This document shows positions 1-6,354 of a DNA stretch of 11,747 nucleotides, in pieces. Under the pieces are notes generated by a model, which was not told the DNA's origin, did not search any database, and saw only the letters and a program-made list of their open reading frames with translations. Position numbers and translations under genes: made by a program. The stretch covers positions 1 to 11,747 of the forward strand of contig CAMFLG010000047.1 in NCBI GenBank assembly GCA_945957495.1. The letters are read 5' to 3'. The stretch is from an uncultured Pseudorhodobacter sp. GTDB taxonomy: Bacteria; Pseudomonadota; Alphaproteobacteria; Rhodobacterales; Rhodobacteraceae. The stretch's first letter is position 1, and each line of letters opens with the position of its first letter.

Positions 1-1
1 T

Positions 2-592
2 GCCGAAGGGGCGGCGTTGATGACGCAGACCACTTCGGAATATCTTTTGTTCCACGGCATGCTGGATCTTTTGCCGAACGGCCCGATGATCGCGCTTGCA
101 CAGGCGCATATGCAGGCCCGCCCGCCGGTCTGGACCGCGGCAGAGCAGGCCTTTGCCAAGGGTTGCCAAAAGGAAATGGACTTGCCAGAGACCGGGATGG
201 CGACCGGGGTTCTGCCCGCTTTTGGCGCGGTTCGGGTGGGCGGCGGCACCGATGTGGGCGACGTCAGCTGGATCACGCCGGTCGGCATCTTCGGCTGGCC
301 CAGTTTTGGCCTGGGCACCTCGTTGCACACCTGGGCGGTGACGGCCTGCGGCGGCATGTCGATCGGCGACCGCGCCTCATTGGACAGCGCGCGGATCCTT
401 GCGGGCATGGGTTTTGATCTGATGACCAATGCCGACCTGCGCGCGGCGGCCAAGGCCGATCTGCAGGCGCGGCGCGGCGGTGTTGCCTATGCGCCGATCC
501 TGCCCGCAGACCGCACGACGCCATTGCGCCTGCCGTCCTGGCTGCACAAGGCGCCGGGTGAGGAATACGTTTCGCTGGAAACCGCGGGCTGA
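2..592 (+). CDS. M20 family amidohydrolase, AbgB-like (C-terminal part, cut by left edge)
   Basis: The frame is open from base 2, so the gene begins outside the window; about 196 C-terminal residues are visible, against roughly 480 for the E. coli AbgB subunit. The recognisable part is the metallopeptidase M20 C-terminus: GGGTDVGDVSWITPVG followed by GTSLHTWAVTACGGMSIGD, matching the AbgB pattern STDVGDVSW...GTPLHTW...S.AHKG. The Asp of TDVGD and the His of LHTW are the conserved residues of that block. AbgA and AbgB together hydrolyse p-aminobenzoyl-glutamate; M20 amidohydrolases of this branch also act on other N-acyl amino acids, so the substrate is not certain. The C-terminus runs past the domain with a Pro-rich stretch and ends with TGA. 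It is the only plus-strand gene and converges on the aldehyde dehydrogenase, with just two bases between stop codons and no visible terminator. The family is clear; the exact function is inference. Confidence 0.82.
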   Translation, partial: AEGAALMTQTTSEYLLFHGMLDLLPNGPMIALAQAHMQARPPVWTAAEQAFAKGCQKEMDLPETGMATGVLPAFGAVRVGGGTDVGDVSWITPVGIFGWPSFGLGTSLHTWAVTACGGMSIGDRASLDSARILAGMGFDLMTNADLRAAAKADLQARRGGVAYAPILPADRTTPLRLPSWLHKAPGEEYVSLETAG

Positions 593-594
593 CC

Positions 595-1995
595 CTAGCG
601 AAACAGCGCGATCAGCAGCTTTGACAACCGCTTCACCCGCCCGCCATAGGGTGGGAACAGCAGGAAAAGCAGGCTGAACCGGTTGGTCATCACCGCCTTT
701 TCGTGGCTGAACGCTCGAAAGCCCGCCAGACCATGCGCCGACCCCTGCCCAGAATTGCCAACACCGCCAAACGGCAGGTTCGGGTGAATGAAGGGCATCA
801 CCACCAGATTGACCCCGACCGAGCCCGAGGATGTCTCAGCCACAATCCGATCCGCCACCCGCGCCTTTTCAAAAACATACAGCGCCAAGGGCTTTTCGCC
901 GCGATTGATCCGGGCGATCACTTCGGCCAGATCGGCAAAGGGGATGATCGGCAACACCGGGCCAAAGATCTCTTCCTGACTGATCGCCATCGCCTCGGTG
1001 GTTTTCACCAAAACGGTTGGCGCAAGAAAGCGGGTCGCGGCGTCGCGTTCGCCTCCTGCAATCACTTCGGCCCCGTCGGCCACCGCCGCATCCAGCAATC
1101 CCGTCACGCGCTGCCAGTTGCGTGCATTCACCACACGTCCAAAGTCCGGCGATGTCCCGGGATTGCGCCCGAACAACCGTACAACTTCGGCGCGCAGCGC
1201 GGTTGTGAAGGCCGCCTCGACGCTTTCATGCACAAAAACATGATCCGGCGCGACGCAGGTTTGCCCGGTGTTGAAGAATTTGCCCCAAGCCACCCATTTC
1301 GCGGCCTTCGCCAAATCCGCCCCCGGCCCGATGATCACCGGGGACTTCCCGCCCAATTCCAGCGTCACAGAAGCCAGGGTCTTGGCCGCCGCCGCCATCA
1401 CGATCTTGCCGACTTTTGGGCTGCCAGTGAAAAAGATGTGGTCAAAGGGCAATGCCAGCAGCGTCCCCGTCACCTCGACCCCGCCCTCTACCACCTGCAC
1501 CAGTTCCGGCGGAAATAGGTCTGCCAGCATCCGCGCCATCAGAGCAGATGAGGCCGGTGCCAGTTCCGAGGGCTTGACCACCACGGAATTGCCCGCAGCC
1601 AGGGCCGATGCCAACGGCCCAAGTGTCAGAAGAAACGGGAAATTCCACGCGCCGATGACCAAACAAACGCCGCGCGGCTCTGCCACAACCTTTGCCGACG
1701 TGCCCAGCATCCCCAAAGACGGCCAGACCCGCCGTGGCCGCATCCAGCCCCGCAATTGTTTGCGGGTATGGCCGATCTCTTGCACCAGGGGCATGACGTC
1801 GATGACCAGCGTTTCCGTCAAGGGCCGGTTGAAATCGGCGGCAATGGCGGCTGCGATTTCATCTTGCCGCGCAATCACCGCGTCGCGCAGCGCAATCAGC
1901 GCGGCACGCCGTTCCTTCAGGCCAAAGCCAAGCCGCCGCTGCGGCGAATACCGGGTTTGCGCCGCAAAGATCGCGGCCGGGTCATGCTGTTCCAT
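595..1995 (-). CDS. NAD(P)-dependent aldehyde dehydrogenase, class 3-like
   Basis: Predicted 466 aa, oxidising an aldehyde to the carboxylic acid with NAD(P)+. Every core ALDH element is present: WNFP with Asn117, KPSE with Lys141, FTGSPKVGK (190-197), LELGGKSP with general-base Glu213, GQTC with nucleophile Cys247, and EEIFGPVLP with Glu342. The PFGGVGNSG...HG...FSHEKAV ending (408-434) and the short N-terminus are typical of the ALDH3 / coniferyl aldehyde dehydrogenase branch. A hydrophobic C-terminal tail (about 439-450 and 459-465) recalls membrane-associated ALDH3 enzymes handling fatty aldehydes, which is an inference. I chose the ATG at 1995; a TTG ten codons upstream is in frame, and neither has a good Shine-Dalgarno. 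The gene starts 48 bp after glmM on the same strand, so it is probably the last gene of the folB-folP-glmM transcript. The substrate is unknown. Confidence 0.9.
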   Translation of the reverse strand: MEQHDPAAIFAAQTRYSPQRRLGFGLKERRAALIALRDAVIARQDEIAAAIAADFNRPLTETLVIDVMPLVQEIGHTRKQLRGWMRPRRVWPSLGMLGTSAKVVAEPRGVCLVIGAWNFPFLLTLGPLASALAAGNSVVVKPSELAPASSALMARMLADLFPPELVQVVEGGVEVTGTLLALPFDHIFFTGSPKVGKIVMAAAAKTLASVTLELGGKSPVIIGPGADLAKAAKWVAWGKFFNTGQTCVAPDHVFVHESVEAAFTTALRAEVVRLFGRNPGTSPDFGRVVNARNWQRVTGLLDAAVADGAEVIAGGERDAATRFLAPTVLVKTTEAMAISQEEIFGPVLPIIPFADLAEVIARINRGEKPLALYVFEKARVADRIVAETSSGSVGVNLVVMPFIHPNLPFGGVGNSGQGSAHGLAGFRAFSHEKAVMTNRFSLLFLLFPPYGGRVKRLSKLLIALFR

Positions 1996-2043
1996 CCCCG
2001 CATCAGAAACCCAGCCGGGCCACAAAGCAAGAGCGACGCAGGG

Positions 2044-3387
2044 TCAAACGGCGGATTGCACCGCAACCACAATGTCGTCCACCACCTGACGCAGCAGCAC
2101 CTCGTCCTCACATTCCGCCATCACCCGGATCAGCGGCTCTGTGCCCGACTTGCGGATCAGCAACCGGCCCTTGCCGACCAGAACATCCGACTTGGCGGCA
2201 ATCACGGCCTTCACCAGATCAGAACTCAACGGCTCTTTCCCGGCGGCATAGCGGACATTCTTCAGCAATTGCGGCACGGTTTCGAACTGTCGTACAAGCG
2301 TACTGGCCGCCTGACCCGAGCGTGTCATCTCTGCCAGAAACTGCAGACCGGCAATCAGCCCGTCACCGGTGGTGGTGTAATCGGTCATCACGATATGGCC
2401 AGACTGTTCGCCGCCCAGATTATACCCGCCACGCCGCATCGCCTCGACCACATAGCGGTCGCCCACCGCCGTGCGTTCCAACCGCAGGCCACGCCGGGTC
2501 ATGAACCGTTCCAACCCCAGATTTGACATCACCGTCGCCACCAGGGTGCCGCCCTGCAAGCGGCCCTCTTCGGCCCAGCGGCCCGCCAAAAGCGCCATGA
2601 TCTGATCGCCGTCGGCCACGCGCCCGGTCTCGTCCAGAATCATCACCCGGTCGGCATCGCCATCCAGCGAAATCCCCACATGCGCACCATGCGCCACCAC
2701 CGCCTCGGCCGCGGTCTGGGTATAGGTCGAGCCGCAGCGTTCGTTGATGTTCTTGCCATTCGGATTGACCCCGACCGGGATCACCTCGGCGCCAAGTTCC
2801 CACAGCACCTCGGGGGCCGCCCGATAGGCGGCGCCATTGGCGCAATCAATCACCACCTTCAACCCGTCCAGCCGCAACCCGGACGGAAACGTGGTCTTGG
2901 CATATTCGCCATAGCGGCCAACGGCGTTTTCCACCCGCTTGGCACGGCCGATGTTTTCCGGCTGCGCCAGGGCGACCTCACCGTCCAGAATCGCCTCAAT
3001 CTCGGCTTCGGCGGCATCTGACAGCTTGAACCCGTCCGGGCCAAAGAACTTGATGCCATTGTCCTGATGCGGGTTATGCGAGGCGGAAATCATCACCCCC
3101 AGATCGGCGCGCATCGACCGGGTCAGGAACCCCACCGCAGGCGTGGGCACCGGCCCCAACAGCAGCACGTTCATTCCGGTAGAGGTCAACCCCGCCGTCA
3201 GTGCGTTTTCCAGCATGTAGCCAGAAAGCCGCGTGTCCTTGCCAATCACCACCCGCTGCGCCGAACTGCCATCGCGGCGAAAGAACCGCCCCGCCGCCGC
3301 CCCCAGCCGCAACGCCATTTCCGCCGTCATCGGATAGGTATTGGCCTGGCCCCGCACGCCATCGGTGCCAAAAAGTTTCCGGCTCAT
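2044..3387 (-). CDS. glmM: Phosphoglucosamine mutase GlmM
   Basis: 447 aa, essentially the usual family length (E. coli 445). Cytoplasmic enzyme that interconverts glucosamine-6-phosphate and glucosamine-1-phosphate, feeding UDP-GlcNAc for peptidoglycan and LPS. It begins KLFGTDGVRG, the GlmM-specific N-terminus. The phosphoserine loop is SASHNP with Ser103; the Mg2+ loop is DGDADR with Asp242, Asp244 and Asp246; the sugar-binding loop is GEQSGH (326-331); the phosphate-binding loop is RKSGTEPLIRVM (412-423). All catalytic elements are present. The ATG at 3387 is chosen over an in-frame start ten codons upstream because AGGGGG lies six bases before it and the homologous N-terminus starts there. 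Its ATG overlaps the folP TGA (ATGA), so translational coupling to folP is likely. Pairing of folate genes with glmM is common in bacteria. Confidence 0.97.
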   Translation of the reverse strand: MSRKLFGTDGVRGQANTYPMTAEMALRLGAAAGRFFRRDGSSAQRVVIGKDTRLSGYMLENALTAGLTSTGMNVLLLGPVPTPAVGFLTRSMRADLGVMISASHNPHQDNGIKFFGPDGFKLSDAAEAEIEAILDGEVALAQPENIGRAKRVENAVGRYGEYAKTTFPSGLRLDGLKVVIDCANGAAYRAAPEVLWELGAEVIPVGVNPNGKNINERCGSTYTQTAAEAVVAHGAHVGISLDGDADRVMILDETGRVADGDQIMALLAGRWAEEGRLQGGTLVATVMSNLGLERFMTRRGLRLERTAVGDRYVVEAMRRGGYNLGGEQSGHIVMTDYTTTGDGLIAGLQFLAEMTRSGQAASTLVRQFETVPQLLKNVRYAAGKEPLSSDLVKAVIAAKSDVLVGKGRLLIRKSGTEPLIRVMAECEDEVLLRQVVDDIVVAVQSAV

Positions 3388-4394
3388 GCTGCGCCCCCTG
3401 TTGTTGCGGCCTGCCAAAGCGCCAAAGCCTGCCGGGTTTCGGCCACATCGTGGACCCGGATCATCTGCATTCCCTGCGCCACCCCGGCCAAGGCAACCGC
3501 CAAAGAGCCCGGCGTGCGCCGGGCGGCATCGGCCTCGGCCCCGATGGTGCCGATAAAGCGTTTGCGCGATGCACCCAGCAGCACCGGCACGCCAAGATCG
3601 TGAAACAGCGATAGCCGCGCAAGCAGGGTCAGATTGTGCGCAAGCGTCTTGCCGAACCCGATTCCTGGATCAACTGCCAGATTCTGACGGGCAATGCCCG
3701 CCGCCTCTGCCGCAGCAAGCCGCGCCTTCAGCGCATCATAGACATCCAGCAGCACATCGTCATAGACCGGATCATCCTGCATCGTCTGCGGCGTCGCAAT
3801 CGAATGCATCAGGATCACCGGGCACCCTTGCCTTGCCGCAAAACCCGCCATCGCGGGATCAAAGCTTAGCGCCGTCACATCATTCAGAATGCTGGCCCCG
3901 GCGGCAAAAGCCGCCTCGGCGACGGCGGCCTTGCGCGTATCAATCGAAATCGGCCCGTCAAGCCCGCCCGCGCGCAGGGCGGCGATCACTGGCGACGTGC
4001 GCGCGATCTCTTCGCTGGCCGCAACCTCCGCCGCACCGGGCCGGGTGCTTTCCCCGCCGATATCCAGAATATCCGCGCCACTGGCCATCTTGCGCGCCTG
4101 CATCAGCGCAGCCTCGGGCCGCAGGAACAAGCCCCCGTCCGAAAAACTGTCGGGCGTCACGTTCAGGATACCCATGATGCGTGGGCCGGCCATCGCCAGG
4201 CCGCCAAAATCCGGTCGCGGCGCCGACAAACGGTCGCGCTGTTCGGCGTCAAGATCCGCGGCCGGGACGATACGCGCAGGCTGGCCGCGCTGCAAAATCT
4301 CGACATGGGAAAACCAGCACCAGCCACCTGCCAAAGGCAAAGCCCCTGCGGGGCGGGCCGGATCAATCACGGGAATGGGGCGAATATAGATCAT
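3384..4394 (-). CDS. folP: Dihydropteroate synthase FolP with N-terminal extension
   Basis: 336 aa. Condenses 6-hydroxymethyl-7,8-dihydropterin pyrophosphate with p-aminobenzoate to dihydropteroate; this is the sulfonamide target. The TIM-barrel domain starts at about residue 71 with PRIMGILNVTPDSFSDGG (first DHPS signature). It continues with DIGGESTRPGA (111-121, second signature), SIDTRK (150-155), ILNDVTAL (169-176), DPGIGFGKT (242-250), LLGASRKRFIG (272-282) and a final IRVHDV (312-317). The pterin- and phosphate-site residues I can place by motif are all present. The roughly 70 residues before the barrel are extra compared with the compact enzyme of about 280 aa; I recall similar extensions in other alphaproteobacteria. 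The ATG at 4394 is preferred, though it lacks a clear Shine-Dalgarno; a TTG at 4430 would add 12 residues and sit closer to the folB stop. The stop overlaps the glmM start. Confidence 0.95.
   Translation of the reverse strand: MIYIRPIPVIDPARPAGALPLAGGWCWFSHVEILQRGQPARIVPAADLDAEQRDRLSAPRPDFGGLAMAGPRIMGILNVTPDSFSDGGLFLRPEAALMQARKMASGADILDIGGESTRPGAAEVAASEEIARTSPVIAALRAGGLDGPISIDTRKAAVAEAAFAAGASILNDVTALSFDPAMAGFAARQGCPVILMHSIATPQTMQDDPVYDDVLLDVYDALKARLAAAEAAGIARQNLAVDPGIGFGKTLAHNLTLLARLSLFHDLGVPVLLGASRKRFIGTIGAEADAARRTPGSLAVALAGVAQGMQMIRVHDVAETRQALALWQAATTGGAA
3394..3399 (-). promoter_or_regulatory. glmM ribosome binding site
   Basis: On the minus strand AGGGGG lies six bases upstream of the glmM ATG and inside the last codons of folP. 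It decides the glmM start and fits re-initiation by ribosomes finishing folP at the overlapping ATGA. Confidence 0.75.
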
Positions 4395-4439
4395 AGGGCT
4401 GTCGTAAGACGCAATTGCAGCCGACGGCAAGGGAAAGCG

Positions 4440-5348
4440 TCAGGCGTACTCCACAGGCACGCGGCTTCCTGCCGGAAGTGCAACATCCCCGTGAACGATC
4501 ATCTTTTCGGCGGCCATCAACTCTGCCAGCCACAGCGCGAGTGCAACGGGCGCGCGGCTGTGCGGGCCGTCCACCGCGTCCAGCACCAGCTTTGACGGCG
4601 CCCAAACCACCATCTGCCCGCGCTTGATCGCCCAATCAATCTCTGTCCGGGTTGCCATCACCACACAGCGCGGGTCGCGTGCGGCCAAAGCCCAGGCGTT
4701 CTGCTCGATCGCCAGCATGTCGATCCGCCGCTGCGTCGGCCGGTGTCCGGTTTGCGGGCGCGGGAAATCCGGCAGGCCCACCGTCAGAATCACCGGCGCG
4801 CCCCCCTGCTGCAAAGCGTCCAGCCGTTTGGACAAATCGGCCGAGGCGATGGCGGCGGCGTCCAGAAATACCACCAACGGATGCACGGCGGCCTCGATCC
4901 CGTCCTTGTCCACCACCTTGACGGCAATTTCCGCCCGGCTGCGCACAATCTCGACACCCAGTTTGTAGGGCCCGACATCCAGCTTTTCGATGCGCACAAA
5001 CACCCGCATCGCCTGCGGTTCCGCCAGAATCCGCTCTGCCAGCCGTTCTGCCAGCGTTTCCAGCAGGTTCAACCGCTCTGCCGCGAGTTCGGCGGCAATG
5101 GATTCGGTGATGCGGTCATAGGACAGAATGCGGTCCACATCGTCGTTCAACGGCTGCGGCGCGGGGCGAACCTCGACCACCACGTTGAACATCACGCGCT
5201 GGGTATGGCCACGCTCTTTCTGAAACGCGCCGATATCAACATCGACTATGTGATCGCGCAGCGAAATCCGATCACGCGGATCCGCCCCGGCCGAGGCGAT
5301 CGAACGCTCTTCCGGATGGGCAAAGGCAAGGCCGATATCGCTGGTCAT
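4440..5348 (-). CDS. folB: Dihydroneopterin aldolase FolB fused to an extra C-terminal domain
   Basis: 302 aa, versus about 120 for the stand-alone enzyme. The N-terminal part (about 27-140) is FolB, which cleaves dihydroneopterin to 6-hydroxymethyl-dihydropterin and glycolaldehyde: RISLRDHIVDVDIGAFQKERGHTQRV with Glu45, LSYDRI with Tyr78, LLETLAERLAERIL with Glu97, and VRIEKLDVGPYKLGVEIVR with Lys122 in the place of the catalytic lysine. The rest (about 155-302) belongs to no folate enzyme I recognise and shows no HPPK (FolK) motifs. Its strand-helix pattern, an AIEQNAWALA helix and SRAPVALALWLAELMAAEKMIVHG resemble the end of the amino acid kinase fold, but the Gly-rich nucleotide loop is missing, so it looks decayed (inference). 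The start ATG at 5348 has a G-run four bases upstream. It is followed by folP and is probably the first gene of the cluster. Confidence 0.9.
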   Translation of the reverse strand: MTSDIGLAFAHPEERSIASAGADPRDRISLRDHIVDVDIGAFQKERGHTQRVMFNVVVEVRPAPQPLNDDVDRILSYDRITESIAAELAAERLNLLETLAERLAERILAEPQAMRVFVRIEKLDVGPYKLGVEIVRSRAEIAVKVVDKDGIEAAVHPLVVFLDAAAIASADLSKRLDALQQGGAPVILTVGLPDFPRPQTGHRPTQRRIDMLAIEQNAWALAARDPRCVVMATRTEIDWAIKRGQMVVWAPSKLVLDAVDGPHSRAPVALALWLAELMAAEKMIVHGDVALPAGSRVPVEYA

Positions 5349-5370
5349 TTCGCCCCCCGAAAGGCAATCC

Positions 5371-5397
5371 CGTCTGCCAGCACCATAGTGCCAGACG
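5371..5397. repeat. Two-step inverted repeat in the folB leader
   Basis: Outer arms CGTCTG / CAGACG (5371-5376, 5392-5397) and inner arms GCAC / GTGC (5380-5383, 5388-5391) enclose a CATA loop, with a three-base bulge on one side only. It sits 23 bp upstream of the folB ATG, after the sleB stop, within a 107-bp gap. On the minus strand no T-run follows, so it is unlikely to be a simple intrinsic terminator for sleB. It may be an operator, or an mRNA hairpin near the folB ribosome binding site. The rest of the gap (5349-5455) shows no gene and no convincing promoter. Confidence 0.4.
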
Positions 5398-5455
5398 CGC
5401 CCTGCCCCTAGTCCGAACCCGACCTCAAGCGCAAGCCCCCCGACCTAAAAGCCGG

Positions 5456-6157
5456 TCAGGGTTGGCGATAAAACATATGCGACCCGATAGAGGCCGTGCG
5501 CGGAAACCGGTTTGCCCAAGCGGGCCAGACGGTGCGGTTGTGGAAATAGGTGGCCCCACCCGTCAACCCACGCGGCGCGCCATCCAGCATCACGCGCGCA
5601 ATCCGCCCCGCCGTCTCTGCCGCCTGAGGGTCAGCCATGGTATTCTTCGCGCCATCGCAGACGAAGGAAAACTGGCAGCTGCCGCCGCCACCCTGCTCGA
5701 CCACACCGCAGACCGTGTTGGGGTAGCGCGGGCTGTCCACGCGGTTCAGAATGACTTCCGCCACCGCGAACTGGCCCTTTATGGTTTCGCCACGCGCCTC
5801 AAAGTACAGCGCCATTTTCAGGCAATTCCATTGCGCATCACCGGTCGCCGGTGGCTGGGCCGCAACCCAATCGGCGGTATAGCTGACAAGGATCGGCCCG
5901 GTCGATGGGTTGGCCTTCTTGGCCTTGGTGCCCAGAAGGGGTTTTGTTGCTGCCTTTGGGCCAACCGCCATCGCGGAAAGCCGGGCCTGCGGCACCGCAT
6001 CTACGGTGTTGTATTCAGCGTCCAAAAGCGACGCAAATTGAGTTCCGATCAAAGAGGTCGGATCGTTTGAATGGCTCACCGTCACATCGGCGAAGGCCGC
6101 CCCACTAAGGACGCACAACGCCACAAGGGCATTCGTCCAAGCTTGGTGCAAGCGCAT
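5456..6157 (-). CDS. Secreted cell wall hydrolase, SleB family (Hydrolase_2)
   Basis: 233 aa. Predicted peptidoglycan hydrolase; the SleB catalytic domain is a lytic transglycosylase in its best-studied members. Residues 1-23 (MRLHQ, hydrophobic core, cleavage after AFA) look like a Sec signal peptide, so it should act in the periplasm. Residues 24-105 are a low-complexity linker. The catalytic domain (about 108-233) contains MALYFEARGETIKGQFAVAEVILNRV with putative catalytic Glu120, followed by YPNTVCGVV, CQFSF, a GATYFHN block and the IGSHMFY end. Cys112, 150, 161 and 167 may form disulfides. In proteobacteria this family is not spore-related and is usually annotated simply as cell wall hydrolase. 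I chose the ATG at 6157 because it opens the signal peptide; the frame extends 17 codons upstream without signal-like character. It lies downstream of the PPDK-like gene and upstream of folB, with gaps that suggest its own promoter. Confidence 0.88.
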   Translation of the reverse strand: MRLHQAWTNALVALCVLSGAAFADVTVSHSNDPTSLIGTQFASLLDAEYNTVDAVPQARLSAMAVGPKAATKPLLGTKAKKANPSTGPILVSYTADWVAAQPPATGDAQWNCLKMALYFEARGETIKGQFAVAEVILNRVDSPRYPNTVCGVVEQGGGGSCQFSFVCDGAKNTMADPQAAETAGRIARVMLDGAPRGLTGGATYFHNRTVWPAWANRFPRTASIGSHMFYRQP

Positions 6158-6250
6158 ATGTCTGTCCCGGTCTGTTTCAACAGTGCCCCCAGGGTATGTC
6201 CCCGGCAAGCAAGCGACGCACCTAGACCAGGAAAAACCCGCGGTCTACCC

Positions 6251-6270
6251 ATGTTGCAACATTGCAACAT
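6251..6270. promoter_or_regulatory. Perfect dyad, putative operator upstream of the SleB-family gene
   Basis: ATGTTGCAA - CA - TTGCAACAT is a perfect 9+9 bp inverted repeat with a two-base spacer, 94-113 bp before the hydrolase ATG. The two halves also make a tandem TGCAACAT pair (6255-6262, 6263-6270). The setting is AT-richer than its surroundings. The TTGCAA core resembles the TTTGCAA half-sites bound by short-chain acyl regulators such as PccR in Rhodobacter, but the match is partial and the regulator is not identifiable here. The rest of the 6158-6354 gap holds no gene; a weak GCGG-ATTT-CCGC hairpin at 6290-6301 lacks a T-run. Confidence 0.5.
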
Positions 6271-6354
6271 ATATTGAGGGTGTTTGAGCGGATTTCCGCG
6301 CAAAATCTTAAGGCATTACATTCACTTCGGAATGCAAATCCATGATATTGCGTT

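Noticed and set aside
1268..2089. Plus-strand open frame across the aldehyde dehydrogenase
   Set aside because: Shadow of the dehydrogenase, which has all catalytic motifs on the minus strand.
4440..4887. FolB C-terminal domain as a fused FolK (HPPK)
   Set aside because: None of the HPPK signatures (GSN.GD near the start, RW.PR.LDLD) is present.
5436..5458. Hairpin CCGGC-TTTTAG-GTCGG directly after the SleB-family stop as a terminator
   Set aside because: The stem is five base pairs including a G-U pair, and no T-run follows on the minus strand.
6290..6301. GCGG-ATTT-CCGC hairpin downstream of the PPDK-like gene as its terminator
   Set aside because: Only four strong pairs and no T-run on the minus strand; at most a weak structure.
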